This document shows positions 8,036 to 16,686 of a stretch of 64,000 nt of DNA, one piece after another. Source of the stretch: Planctomycetaceae bacterium (GTDB lineage Bacteria; Planctomycetota; Planctomycetia; Planctomycetales; Planctomycetaceae); assembly GCA_017795105.1 (NCBI GenBank), contig CP051247.1:3152001-3216000 (forward strand), in the 5' to 3' direction. Under the pieces are notes generated by a model, which worked only from the letters and a program-made list of their open reading frames with translations, had not been told where the DNA came from and made no database searches. Each line of letters begins with the position of its first letter. Within the stretch, counting starts at the first letter, position 1. The translations under genes and the position numbers were made by a program.

Positions 8036-8192
8036 CCCTTCGCCCCCTTCAGGGGGAGAAGGTGGCCGAAGGCCGGATGAGGGGGCGATCCACAAGCGGC
8101 GTTCATACCGACGTCAGAGTTAACGGCCTGCGAAGCAGGGATCCCGCTATTCCCCCCTCACCCTGACCCTTTCTCCCCAAGCGGGCGAGGGA
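8036..8192. repeat. Family B inverted-repeat element, copy 1
   Basis: About 157 bp between the small membrane protein and miaB. The left end (cttcagggggagaaggtggc, then cggatgagggggcgat) and the right end (cccctcaccctgaccctttc, then tccccaagcgggcgaggga) are imperfect inverted repeats of about 40 bp. A second copy of nearly the same size lies at 16471-16625. This is the form of a MITE/REPIN-like element. Confidence 0.75.
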
Positions 8193-8230
8193 ACTGAAAA
8201 TTGACGCTGGAAAGCAACGAGGGACAAACG

Positions 8231-9685
8231 ATGAACGAAACTGCCCACAACAAGAAGCTGTTCATCGAAACGGTTGGCTGTCAGATGAACGTGCTCGACA
8301 GTGAACTCGTGGTGGCGGCTCTGCGCAAAGATGGGTACGAGCTGACTCCGAGCATGAAGGAGGCCGATACGATTCTCTTCAACACGTGCAGTGTGCGTGA
8401 ACATGCCGAAGAGAAGATCTACAGCCAGCTCGGTCGTCTGAAGTACAGCAAGGATGCCCGCCCGAATCTGGTTATTGGCGTCATGGGCTGCATGGCTCAG
8501 AAAGACCAGAAGATCATCTTCCGCCGGGCGCCGCATGTCGACCTGATCGTTGGCACCGGGCAGCTGGCCGAAATCCCCCGCCTCATCGATGAATCGCGGC
8601 AGGGGCAGAAGCGGCAGATGGCCGTCAGTCTGGGGCGGAAAGACGGCTCCCGGCTCGAAGTCTCCAGCAGCTTCCAGAGTTACGATCCGCTTCGAGATCC
8701 GGAGATGCGTCCGAGTCCGCACCAGGCGTTCGTTCGCATCATGTTCGGTTGCGACAAGTTCTGCACCTATTGCGTTGTTCCGACCACCCGGGGCCCTGAA
8801 CAGAGCCGCCAACCAAGCGATATTCGTCGCGAGTCGGAAGCGCTGGCCGCACAGGGCGTAAAAGAAATCACGCTGCTCGGACAGACGGTGAACAGCTACA
8901 AGCATACCGAAGACGGGCGGCTGTATCGGATGTCGGACCTGCTCGAACTGCTGCACGATGTCGACGGCATTCAGCGAATTAAATTCGTTACGAACTACCC
9001 GAAAGACATGACCGACGATCTGCTGCAGGCGATTCGCGATCTCCCGAAGGTCTCGCATTACCTGCACGTGCCGCTCCAGCACGGCTGCGATGACATGCTC
9101 AAGAAGATGAAGCGGGGATACACCGTCGGTGAGTATCGCGACATGATGCATCGCATTCGCGAGACGATCCCCGGTGTTTCGGTATCCAGCGACTTCATTG
9201 TCGGCTTCTGCGGCGAGTCCGATGAAGCTCACCAGAAAAGCATGGATGTCGTCCGTGAGTTTCGGTTCAAAAACAGCTTCATCTTCAAGTACTCGGAACG
9301 TTCGGGGACCAAAGCCGCCGACAACTATCCGGACGATATTCCGGATGACGTCAAGAAGGCCCGCAACAATGAGATGCTGACTCTGCAGAATGCCATCAGC
9401 GCCGAAGACAACGCCGACTTCATCGGTCGCACGGTCGAGGTTCTGGTCGAAGGTCCGAGCAAGAACGCTGTCAAAGCCGAGCAGAATCGTCCCTCGAACG
9501 CCGGGCCGGATCAGCTTGTCGGCCGCAGCCGCTGCGATCGCATCGTGGTCTTCAATGGCAATCCCCGACTCATCGGCACGATTGCTCACGTGGCCGTCCA
9601 GGACTGCACGCCGACCACGCTGATGGGCAACATCGTGACCCGTACGCATCAGCACGGCTCCGATCTGCTGCCGATTCTTCAGTAG
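8231..9685 (+). CDS. miaB: tRNA-2-methylthio-N6-dimethylallyladenosine synthase MiaB
   Basis: A 484-residue methylthiotransferase; ATG 8231 follows GAGGGA. The N-terminal UPF0004 domain has the three cluster ligands Cys17, Cys53 and Cys87 (VGCQMN, FNTCSVRE, GVMGCMAQ). The radical SAM cluster is Cys174/178/181 in GCDKFCTYCVVPTTRG, and a C-terminal TRAM domain binds tRNA (residues 400-475, GRTVEVLVEGPSK). It adds 2-methylthio to i6A37 in tRNAs reading UNN codons. VVPTTRGPE is typical of MiaB rather than RimO or MtaB. An upstream in-frame ATG at 8201 has no good ribosome site and lies just past the family B repeat. Confidence 0.96.
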   Translation: MNETAHNKKLFIETVGCQMNVLDSELVVAALRKDGYELTPSMKEADTILFNTCSVREHAEEKIYSQLGRLKYSKDARPNLVIGVMGCMAQKDQKIIFRRAPHVDLIVGTGQLAEIPRLIDESRQGQKRQMAVSLGRKDGSRLEVSSSFQSYDPLRDPEMRPSPHQAFVRIMFGCDKFCTYCVVPTTRGPEQSRQPSDIRRESEALAAQGVKEITLLGQTVNSYKHTEDGRLYRMSDLLELLHDVDGIQRIKFVTNYPKDMTDDLLQAIRDLPKVSHYLHVPLQHGCDDMLKKMKRGYTVGEYRDMMHRIRETIPGVSVSSDFIVGFCGESDEAHQKSMDVVREFRFKNSFIFKYSERSGTKAADNYPDDIPDDVKKARNNEMLTLQNAISAEDNADFIGRTVEVLVEGPSKNAVKAEQNRPSNAGPDQLVGRSRCDRIVVFNGNPRLIGTIAHVAVQDCTPTTLMGNIVTRTHQHGSDLLPILQ

Positions 9686-9741
9686 TCGCCGCAGTGGACT
9701 CGTTGAGGGTGGGCCGCAGTGAGGGTGAGCCTCAGTGCGAG

Positions 9742-10917
9742 TTATCTCAGTGCGATCGGGCGAACCTTGTCGCTCAATAGCTGATGCAGACTCTCTGGCG
9801 GGGTGTTTGCATCGCCTTCGAGTAGTGTGAAGCGAGCAGGCTGACCGACTTCGAACGTCCAGTCCCATCCCATCGCTGCGGCTCCGCGTGTCGTTCCCAG
9901 GCTCAATAACAAAGCCGGGTCGACGTCCGGGAAACGCTCCGCCAGGAATAGAATTTCGTTCCAGATGGAGAGATCCGGCGTGGAGCCCCGCCCGTCGGTG
10001 CCCAGAGCGACGTTGGCCCCCCGCTCCAGCAGCTTCCGCCAGGGGTGCGGGTCGTGTTCGAAGAAAGCATGGGTTCGCGGGCAGTAGATCGCATGCAGAT
10101 TCGGGTGAGTGGCCAGAAAGTTGATCTCTTCCTCATCCAGATAATTGCAGTGGGCCAGCAGAACCCGCGGAGCCGAAGCGAGCCGCTTCATAAGATCGAG
10201 CGGGCGGGTTCCCGGCGGATAGAATGGTCCCGACCAGATCCCGAAGCGGGTCAACATGTCGACGAAGTCCCCCGTCCCCTGTTGCAGGAACTCAAGCTCG
10301 CTGCGTGTCTCTGCCAGATGCATCGTCATCGGGAGCTGATGGTCTACCGCTTTGCCGATGGCGTGCTGCAGCAGTTCGGGATGCACTGAATACGGAGCGT
10401 GCGGGCTGATTCCCTTCGGCCAGGCTGTCTCGGCTGCCAGAATCTCATCGAGTAACTGCTGTTGAGCCGCCATTGTCTCGGGCTGGATGCCGATCAGCTC
10501 CCGGAACAAACACCCTTCAACAGCAGTGGATCCCTTTGTCGGGTAACAGTCGACCGCCTGCGTCATGATTTCCGCGACTGCGTGCACGCCATGCCGGGCC
10601 GCTTCGTCGAGTCCCATCTGGAGAGAACGTGCCGGCTCGGAATTCTCGCGGCGTGTCTGTACGGTCCGTCCGATCCAGCTCTGAAACGGATGGGCCGGTT
10701 CCAGCGGTTCAGGAAGATGACTGAATTCGAGGTGGCAGTGTGCGTTGACCAGCGGAGGAATTAGGGCGATGCCGCGTTGCGTGCCCTTCCCCGGTTGAGA
10801 GTTCAGCTCGATCGAAGCAATCCTGCCGGCTTCGATCTCGATGGCGACATCGCGAAGCAAGTTGCGATCCGGGCCAGGCCAGACCAGGGAAACAAACAGT
10901 GACGCTGACGTCGTCAT
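9742..10917 (-). CDS. Amidohydrolase of the ATZ/TRZ (SsnA-like) deaminase group
   Basis: A 391-residue metal-dependent amidohydrolase. The metal and active-site motifs appear in order: NAHCHLEF near residue 58, HAPYSVHPE near 190, HLAETRSELEF near 218, LLAHCNYLDEEE near 270 and ALGTDGRGSTPDLSIW near 317. This set is that of cyclic-deaminase amidohydrolases (cytosine, guanine and S-adenosylhomocysteine deaminases, and the aminodeoxyfutalosine deaminases of futalosine menaquinone synthesis). The last is a reasonable but unproven guess for a planctomycete. It lies 9 bp downstream of a GNAT gene, so the two are probably cotranscribed. Cytoplasmic; no signal peptide. Confidence 0.85.
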   Translation of the reverse strand: MTTSASLFVSLVWPGPDRNLLRDVAIEIEAGRIASIELNSQPGKGTQRGIALIPPLVNAHCHLEFSHLPEPLEPAHPFQSWIGRTVQTRRENSEPARSLQMGLDEAARHGVHAVAEIMTQAVDCYPTKGSTAVEGCLFRELIGIQPETMAAQQQLLDEILAAETAWPKGISPHAPYSVHPELLQHAIGKAVDHQLPMTMHLAETRSELEFLQQGTGDFVDMLTRFGIWSGPFYPPGTRPLDLMKRLASAPRVLLAHCNYLDEEEINFLATHPNLHAIYCPRTHAFFEHDPHPWRKLLERGANVALGTDGRGSTPDLSIWNEILFLAERFPDVDPALLLSLGTTRGAAAMGWDWTFEVGQPARFTLLEGDANTPPESLHQLLSDKVRPIALR

Positions 10918-10926
10918 GAGAACCGC

Positions 10927-11886
10927 TTAAAGATCCTGCCGGAATACAATCCCGGTATCGACCTGAGTGAAGCCGGCTCCGGCAATCAGCTTCACCATCT
11001 CGGTCTGGTGCATCGGCGCATGGATCTCCAGCAGCGTGATCATCTCATCCTTCAGTCGCCGTCCGACTTCGATCAGCAGCGATTGACCGTACCCCTTGCG
11101 TCGCTCCTCTTCGGCGACGATCAGGTCGAGCATCCCGACGGCTCGATGATTCCAGTTGCTCACGAAGAAATCGAGACCGAGGACTGTGATCGACGCCACG
11201 GCCTGCAACTGATTGCGGGGAACGAGGTCGAATCGCAGCAGCTCGTAGCGACCAAGCCGGGCTGCCCACCACCAGTCTTCGATGCGGTGGTCTTCTCCCA
11301 GCTGGAGTTCCATGCGCCGACGAATCGCGACAAGCTTGAGATTGATCGGCTCGCGGGTCGTGGTCAGGTCCTTCTGGAAAACTCCATGCTGTTCGATCGG
11401 TTCAAACCCCGTGGCGGTCAAGAACTCGATAAGAGAGGGCTGGCTTTCGAGGAATCCGGAAGGGCGGCTGCCCCCATAGATGCCGTTGTAGAAGGGATCC
11501 CGTTCGGGGGACGGGCCGGCGAAGAGCACCTCGGCTCCCTTGCTGCGGGCGTAGTTGCGAACCTGCTCCAGCATGCGGGTGCCGATATCTTCGTGTCGAT
11601 GGTCGGGATCGACAACAATCGCGCAAAGGACAGCTTGCGAATGATCCAGGGCCGTGTGATCTTCGTTGACACAGAACCCAACGTGAGCGAAGCCGACCAG
11701 CTCGCCATCAATCTCGGCCACGATCAATCCCTCAGGATCGAAGAACGGGACGGCCAGGACGGCGATGTCGAAAATATCGGGACTGATCGGAGCAGCAACG
11801 CCCCGCGATTGGTAAGCTGTGTTCCAGAGTCTTACCAGATGCGGTGGGTCGAAGTTCCGAAATGTGCGGATCTGGACTTCAGGCAT
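10927..11886 (-). CDS. Tandem-domain GNAT acetyltransferase
   Basis: 319 residues with two GNAT folds. The first (residues 1-150) has the acetyl-CoA loop region around IVVDPDHRHEDIGTRMLEQ. The second (about 180-319) has LIVAEEERRKGYGQSLL, a good R/Q-x-x-G-x-G/A pyrophosphate-binding motif. Double GNATs include mycothiol synthase-like and aminoglycoside acetyltransferase-like enzymes; the substrate is not evident. It is the first gene of a two-gene unit with the amidohydrolase and divergent from the anti-sigma-like gene at 12000. Confidence 0.82.
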   Translation of the reverse strand: MPEVQIRTFRNFDPPHLVRLWNTAYQSRGVAAPISPDIFDIAVLAVPFFDPEGLIVAEIDGELVGFAHVGFCVNEDHTALDHSQAVLCAIVVDPDHRHEDIGTRMLEQVRNYARSKGAEVLFAGPSPERDPFYNGIYGGSRPSGFLESQPSLIEFLTATGFEPIEQHGVFQKDLTTTREPINLKLVAIRRRMELQLGEDHRIEDWWWAARLGRYELLRFDLVPRNQLQAVASITVLGLDFFVSNWNHRAVGMLDLIVAEEERRKGYGQSLLIEVGRRLKDEMITLLEIHAPMHQTEMVKLIAGAGFTQVDTGIVFRQDL

Positions 11887-11999
11887 GCAATCTTCAACAG
11901 CGATAACGCAACCAGAACGGATCGGACCGTACGCGAAGCGACTCTTCGGGTCCAGACTGAAAATCCGATCATAACTCCGGAAGGAACCGTAGGCAAATC

Positions 12000-12425
12000 A
12001 TGAGCATCTCGGACGAAGACCTGCTGGCCTACGCCGATGAACTCCTTCCCGCCGATGCCGCTGTTCAGCTGGAAGCTCAGTTGAGGGATGATGCCGCCTT
12101 GCGCGAACGCCTGCAGAACCTGCTCGACCAGCGCGACTCGGGAGCCGTTTCCGTGGGTGAGATCTGGCGACATGAACGACTTAGCTGCCCGACCCGTTCC
12201 GAACTCGGTCTCTATCTGATGCAGGCGCTCGAGCGAAAGCGGGCCGATTACATCGCCTTCCATCTGAAAACCGTGGGATGTGCCTACTGCGAAGCAACCT
12301 TTGCAGAGCTTCAGGCCGCCGTGGCTGAACTCGATGACAATCCCCAGGACTCCCGGCGTCGCGAACAACTGTTCGCTTCCTCGGCCGGCCTCCTCAAGAA
12401 AGACCGCTCCCCCGATCCGCAATGA
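12000..12425 (+). CDS. Putative anti-sigma-like regulator with a His/Cys pair
   Basis: 141 residues, soluble. The N-terminal segment LLAYADELLPADAAVQLEAQLRDD resembles the start of zinc-finger anti-sigma proteins. The middle part has H-x5-C-x2-C (HLKTVGCAYC), close to but not the same as the HxxxCxxC of ZAS anti-sigma factors, inside a helix (RADYIAFHLK). There is no membrane helix and no ECF sigma gene beside it, so the role is inferred weakly. Its stop overlaps the start of the next gene (ATGA), implying translational coupling with the beta-lactamase-fold protein. Confidence 0.6.
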   Translation: MSISDEDLLAYADELLPADAAVQLEAQLRDDAALRERLQNLLDQRDSGAVSVGEIWRHERLSCPTRSELGLYLMQALERKRADYIAFHLKTVGCAYCEATFAELQAAVAELDDNPQDSRRREQLFASSAGLLKKDRSPDPQ

Positions 12426-13384
12426 TTCGAATCATCTGCCTCTCGCTGCTTTGTCTGCTGGCCCTTCCCGCACTCCTGACCGCGGAAGAGTCATCATCCC
12501 CCGGCGTTCCGGCTCGGTTTCAGCCGGCGGTGAAGTATCTGGACGCGCGCAATGGGCACGCCTTTCTGGTCTATCGCGATGGAAACCTGATTGCCGAGAC
12601 CTATCTGAACGGCTGGTCGGCCGATCAGGCTCATCGTCTCGCCAGTGGCACGAAGAGTTTCTCCGCGGCTCTCGCCATCCTCGCGATTCAGGATGGCCTG
12701 CTGGAGTTCGATGACAAAGTGTCCGACACAATCACCGAGTGGAAAAACGATCCACGTTCCGAAATTACGATCCGCCAGCTGCTGTCTCTCACCAGCGGCA
12801 TCGATCCTGGTCCAACAGGTCGGGTGCCTTCATACGCCAACGCAATTGAAGCCGAACTTCGTAATCGCCCGGGACGTCGCTTTGCTTATGGTCCGGTTCC
12901 GTTTCAAGTCTTCGGTGAAGTGATGCGTCGCAAACTGGAGCCGCAGTCGCTTTCGCCCGACGAATATCTCACGCAAAAGGTCCTCAACCCGATTGGAATG
13001 AAAGTCGACTCCTGGAGACAAGACGAAAACGGAAACCCGCACCTGCCGTCCGGAATGTTCGTAACGGCTCGCGAATGGGCCAAATATGGCCAGCTGATCT
13101 GCAATCTCGGTCAGCACGACGGCAAACAGATTCTCGATGCGAAACTGCTGAAGGAATGCTTCGAGCCGACCGAGGTACAGTCCCGGTATGGGATGACGTT
13201 TTGGCTGAACAACACGGGGAACGGGCCGAAGGATCTGGTGATGGCTGCTGGAGCCGGCAAGCAGAAACTGTATATCATTCCGTCGCTCAAGATCGTCATC
13301 GTTCAGTTTGCCGAGGCCGAAGGGAGACGGTACTCTGAAATCGACTTCCTGAAACTGGCGCTCCCGCCGGCTCTGTTGCCATAG
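12422..13384 (+). CDS. Exported beta-lactamase-fold serine hydrolase (class C/esterase type)
   Basis: 320 residues with signal peptide MIRIICLSLLCLLALPALLTA. The catalytic S-x-x-K is Ser75-Gly-Thr-Lys78, and the second motif is the Tyr of FAYGPVPFQ (usual Y-x-N replaced by Y-G-P, as in many esterase-like members). The usual third H/KxG motif is probably GAGKQ near residue 282. The Beta-lactamase (Pfam) family includes penicillin-binding esterases, D-aminopeptidases and class C enzymes. With the altered second motif a hydrolase or esterase is more likely than a lactamase. Translationally coupled to the upstream anti-sigma-like gene. Confidence 0.82.
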   Translation: MIRIICLSLLCLLALPALLTAEESSSPGVPARFQPAVKYLDARNGHAFLVYRDGNLIAETYLNGWSADQAHRLASGTKSFSAALAILAIQDGLLEFDDKVSDTITEWKNDPRSEITIRQLLSLTSGIDPGPTGRVPSYANAIEAELRNRPGRRFAYGPVPFQVFGEVMRRKLEPQSLSPDEYLTQKVLNPIGMKVDSWRQDENGNPHLPSGMFVTAREWAKYGQLICNLGQHDGKQILDAKLLKECFEPTEVQSRYGMTFWLNNTGNGPKDLVMAAGAGKQKLYIIPSLKIVIVQFAEAEGRRYSEIDFLKLALPPALLP

Positions 13385-13396
13385 TATCTAATTGCC

Positions 13397-14113
13397 ATGC
13401 GACTGAAATCCAAGACCTCCCCGAAGAACGGTAATCGCCAGTCCGGTCGGCTGACCATCCGACCGCAGCGATACTGCATGCGCGATCCTTCGGCGACAAT
13501 CATCGATGAGATCATCAAACGGGAGATCCCTCCCGGCAGCCGCGTGATCGACCTCGGCTGCGGCGATGGTCGTCTGCTCCAGCTGCTTCGCGACGACATG
13601 CACTGCAATGTCCAGGGAATCGAACTCGACGAAGAAGAGTTCCTGGCCGCCATGAAGCGGGGCCTTCCGGTGCTGCGGGGCGACCTCGATGAAGGGCTGC
13701 AATATCTGCCGGATGACAGCTTCGACTTCGCGGTGCTCAGCCAGACACTGCAGCAGTTGCGGTATCCGGTCGAACTTCTGGAGAACATTCTGCGCGTGGC
13801 CCGCCGCGTGCTGGTCGTGGTGCCGAACTTTGCGTACTGGAAAATCCGCCTGCAGGTCCTTCTGTTCGGACGTGCCCCGGTCACTGAAGAGCTTCCCTAC
13901 GAATGGCACAACACGCCGAACCTGCATCTGATGTCGATGGAGGATTTTCGGGATCTCGAGAAGCGGGGGACGTTTCAGATTGTGAAGGAACTGCCGATTA
14001 TCGGGGAACGGAGTGTCGCTCGTGCCACCTGGGCCAATTTGAGGGCCCGTACTGTTTTATATATCCTCGAACGCAAGGTTTCCGAGGAATCCCCTTCTGC
14101 CGACCGCCCGTGA
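13397..14113 (+). CDS. metW: MetW-family SAM methyltransferase
   Basis: 238 residues. It has the SAM-binding VIDLGCGDGRLL motif, GIELDE at the acidic ribose contact, and the family-specific block NFAYWKIRLQVLLFGRAP followed by PYEWHNTPNLHLMSMEDF. MetW normally partners MetX in methionine synthesis, yet no metX or homoserine acetyltransferase gene is adjacent here. The annotated ATG has no clear ribosome site; the ATG at 13478 (MRDPSATIIDE) would match the usual MetW start, making the first 27 basic residues doubtful. Confidence 0.88.
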   Translation: MRLKSKTSPKNGNRQSGRLTIRPQRYCMRDPSATIIDEIIKREIPPGSRVIDLGCGDGRLLQLLRDDMHCNVQGIELDEEEFLAAMKRGLPVLRGDLDEGLQYLPDDSFDFAVLSQTLQQLRYPVELLENILRVARRVLVVVPNFAYWKIRLQVLLFGRAPVTEELPYEWHNTPNLHLMSMEDFRDLEKRGTFQIVKELPIIGERSVARATWANLRARTVLYILERKVSEESPSADRP

Positions 14114-14198
14114 GATTACAATCGGGAAAGGCTGTCCGGTCGAATTGTCCGGGATGCCTGAGGCGGCGCAGGTCAAAGCAGACCCTCATAAGTGTGCC

Positions 14199-14220
14199 AC
14201 TGCTGGCTTGCCCAGCAGTG
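14199..14220. repeat. Intergenic hairpin (CACTGCTGG family)
   Basis: CACTGCTGG and CCAGCAGTG pair across a 4-base loop, in the 209-bp gap between metW and the channel gene. It is similar in form to the CACTGGC hairpins at 1-17 and 59203-59255. There is no T-run, so it is not a typical terminator. Confidence 0.55.
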
Positions 14221-14322
14221 CAACGACCGGATTGCTGGCGTGTATTTCGCAGCGTCACAACGCCTTCCTGTTGGCTGGCTGTAAACCGGCCCTATCTGGA
14301 CTGACTTCTGTAGAGGCACGGC

Positions 14323-14985
14323 GTGGATAACATTCTTTCCGCGATCGCGGAACTCTCAACATCGATCATCACCGTGGCGGCCTGCCTGCATCTGGCGGTG
14401 TTTGCTCTGCTGGTCGCGTGGTCGAAGCGGGACATGCGTGTCCTTGCCGGCACGCTGCAGGACTACACCCGCGATCTGCGGCAACGCAGCGTCCTCGACC
14501 CGACCGCTCATCTGACCGATCAGATGGAAGCCTTCATTGCTGATGTTGAAGACGTGCTCAACGATCCGAGCCGCGTTCAGGAGCGGCAGATGCTCCGCAA
14601 TCGACTCAGCCTGCTCGACGAAAAACGTCGCTACCTGCACGCCTTGAGATTCGAAACCATCGCCAACTCGGCCCGCGTGATGATTGAAGCCTATCCACTC
14701 GCTGGCGTGCTGGGGACGATCATTTCCATCGGAGCCGCTCTGAACGTCTCCGGCGGCGCGGAGGCCGATACGGTCTCGATTATCGTCGCCCGTTTCGGTG
14801 ATGCAATCTGGTCAACGTTTGCCGGACTGACCGCCGGCCTCGTGCTCTTGCTCGTGAACAGTCTGCTGGAGCCGAGCTTTCACCGGTTGAATGAAGCCCG
14901 GGCTCACATGCGGGCCATGGTTTCTGCGGTGAAGAGTCGGATCTCCGATACCGCTCCGGCGTCCTCCGAAACGGCTGCGGGGTAA
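14323..14985 (+). CDS. MotA/TolQ/ExbB-family proton channel subunit
   Basis: 220 residues from a GTG start. A membrane helix near the N-terminus (TVAACLHLAVFALLVAW) is followed by a cytoplasmic helical section (residues 40-120) and two further helices: YPLAGVLGTIISIGAAL (about 128-145) and a helix through FGDAIWSTFAGLTAGLVLLLVNSLL. The pattern P-L-x-G-x-L-G-T is the ExbB/TolQ signature. Such subunits form a pentamer around an ExbD/TolR or MotB dimer and use proton flow. It is the first gene of a three-gene operon, 5 bp ahead of the ExbD-like gene. Confidence 0.82.
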   Translation: MDNILSAIAELSTSIITVAACLHLAVFALLVAWSKRDMRVLAGTLQDYTRDLRQRSVLDPTAHLTDQMEAFIADVEDVLNDPSRVQERQMLRNRLSLLDEKRRYLHALRFETIANSARVMIEAYPLAGVLGTIISIGAALNVSGGAEADTVSIIVARFGDAIWSTFAGLTAGLVLLLVNSLLEPSFHRLNEARAHMRAMVSAVKSRISDTAPASSETAAG

Positions 14986-14990
14986 CTGCC

Positions 14991-15836
14991 ATGGGAGCCC
15001 GTCGCCTTTCACTCCAGTTGACTCCCCTGCTCGATCTGCTGTTGATCGTGATCTTCGCGCAGTATCTGGAAATGGAGCAACAGACACAGGCCGTGACCAG
15101 TCAGCGGGACGATCGGGCGTCGGCTCTGCAGTATCAACTCCGGCAGACTCAGGAAGAACTGGCTGAGACCAACGAGGTCCTCAAACTGGTCCAGCAACAC
15201 CGCTTTCAGGCCGAATCCGATCTGGCCAGCAGCGAGACGGCTCTCGAAAAACAACGCGAAGCCTCGTCCGCTGAACGGGAAGAACTGAATCAGCGGCTGG
15301 ACGACGTCAGTAAACAACGCGATCGGATTGTCTCGGCCCTGCGCCGGGCGTACGCGGCTTCTTCCGAGGAGATCAAGAATCTGCTCGAAGCCTTGGCCGC
15401 GGCCGGAGTGACGCCTCAACCTGTATCGCCGCAGAACGTGGAAGAACTCGCCAGCGAGATCGAAGATTCCGAGCCGCGAGATCTGGCGACGTTCCTGCTC
15501 GCCTACGAAGAAATCCGTAAACGCTGCGACATCTGGAACCTGCATATCACGCCTCAGGAAGTGGTTGAGATTCAGATCGGCGAGGAAGAGTACTCCCTGA
15601 GACCAACCTCCAGCGAGGACTTCCAGCAGCAGCTGTTCAATCTGTATAAATCGTTGCCGCAGGCCAAGGGGCTCGTCGTGATGCTGGTCAGCTACGGGGA
15701 AGTCCCGGCTGCAACGCGGCAGAATGTTCTCACGGCTCTGCCCGAAGTGACCGACCGCATGCGAGCCGATGCCGACGGGCGAACGCGATTCGAGTATGCT
15801 GTGGTGGGGTATCTGCCGGAGAACGATGAAGGGTAA
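14991..15836 (+). CDS. ExbD/TolR-like protein with long coiled coil
   Basis: 281 residues. The N-terminal helix LTPLLDLLLIVIFAQYLE contains an Asp (residue 15) in the place of the proton-carrying Asp of ExbD/TolR/MotB. From about 27 to 130 there is a strongly heptad-like coiled coil (QLRQTQEELAETNEVLKLVQ, EREELNQRLDDVSKQRDRIV), far longer than in ExbD or TolR (about 140 residues in all). The C-terminal 110 residues form an alpha/beta domain ending EYAVVGYLPENDEG. It pairs with the ExbB-like gene just upstream. The envelope process it drives is unknown; Tol-Pal, TonB, motility and Zorya-type partners are all absent. Confidence 0.75.
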   Translation: MGARRLSLQLTPLLDLLLIVIFAQYLEMEQQTQAVTSQRDDRASALQYQLRQTQEELAETNEVLKLVQQHRFQAESDLASSETALEKQREASSAEREELNQRLDDVSKQRDRIVSALRRAYAASSEEIKNLLEALAAAGVTPQPVSPQNVEELASEIEDSEPRDLATFLLAYEEIRKRCDIWNLHITPQEVVEIQIGEEEYSLRPTSSEDFQQQLFNLYKSLPQAKGLVVMLVSYGEVPAATRQNVLTALPEVTDRMRADADGRTRFEYAVVGYLPENDEG

Positions 15837-15902
15837 GGGGAATCTTCACACGAAGATTCGCGAGCCGCACGATCACGAACAACGAAACGCTGAAGGTGAC
15901 TT

Positions 15903-16424
15903 ATGATGATGGGAAAAACAGGTCGTAGAGTCGCCATCACCGGCGGCGTGGTCGTCACCGGGATTCTGGCGTTTATGCTGAGTCAGATGGGACTCAACTT
16001 CGGGACGGGAGCGGGACCCGATGGCGGGGCCGTGTCTCAGCAGGACTCCGATCAGGCGATGCGGGATGCCGTCGCGACGTCGACTCCGCAGGCGTCGCTT
16101 GTTCCGACGCAGCCCGAGACCACGAACGAGAACGAGAAACCGCATCCGGATATCTCGGAAGTCATTACGGTCGTCGTCGTTGGCAAGGGGTATGTCTGGG
16201 CCACCAACGAGGCGACGCCAGAGATTATCGAGCCGATTACGCTCGATGAGATTGTCACTAAGGCGAAAGCGACGCAGGGCAATTCGCAGGGGCTGCGGGC
16301 CCGCGTCTTCCATGCCGGCTCTGCTCTTCCTTCCGCGGAAAATGAGTTGATCAAATCCCTCAAAGACGCCGGCCTCGCCGACAACGCAATCCTGTTCGAA
16401 CAGCGCGTGATTGAACTGAAGTAG
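15903..16424 (+). CDS. Membrane-anchored third protein of the channel operon
   Basis: 173 residues. A single N-terminal membrane helix (VAITGGVVVTGILAFMLSQM) is followed by a low-complexity linker (about 35-75, rich in Gln, Thr and Pro), then an alpha/beta domain (78-173: ITVVVVGKGYVWATNEATP, ARVFHAGSALPSAENELIKS, ILFEQRVIELK). The last part looks like the periplasmic domain of ExbD/TolR. I infer a second, shorter periplasmic partner for the channel. The start could be 15903 or 15906. Confidence 0.65.
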   Translation: MMMGKTGRRVAITGGVVVTGILAFMLSQMGLNFGTGAGPDGGAVSQQDSDQAMRDAVATSTPQASLVPTQPETTNENEKPHPDISEVITVVVVGKGYVWATNEATPEIIEPITLDEIVTKAKATQGNSQGLRARVFHAGSALPSAENELIKSLKDAGLADNAILFEQRVIELK

Positions 16425-16470
16425 ACCCGCTGTTTGCAGGACAGGCTCCCGCCTGCCGTGCGTCGTTGTA

Positions 16471-16625
16471 TCCCTTCTCCTCCTTCAGGGGGAGAAGGTG
16501 CCCGAAGGGCGGATGAGGGGGCGATCAACCGGCGGCTTTCTCTTTCATATGAGAACCTGCGGCTCATAGAGCATGTCCCCGCACTTCCCCCTCACACTGA
16601 CCCTCTCCCCCACGGGGGCGAGGGA
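16471..16625. repeat. Family B inverted-repeat element, copy 2
   Basis: About 155 bp, with left end cttcagggggagaaggtgcc then cggatgagggggcgat and right end ccctcacactgaccctctcc then cacgggggcgaggga. The ends match the copy at 8036-8192, while the central 50 bp differ. It lies directly upstream of hpnE, as copy 1 lies directly upstream of miaB. Confidence 0.75.
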
Positions 16626-16686
16626 ATCCGAAATCAAACGCCGTCATCAATAGACGAACTCCGACGGATTGACCAGGAAACATGGA

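Noticed and set aside
8147..9868. 573-codon minus frame
   Set aside because: Antisense to miaB, whose radical SAM and TRAM motifs are certain; the frame is a GC-bias shadow.
14323..16424. Zorya defence system
   Set aside because: ExbB/MotB-like pair only; no ZorC/ZorD or helicase gene and no OmpA-type peptidoglycan domain in the second protein.
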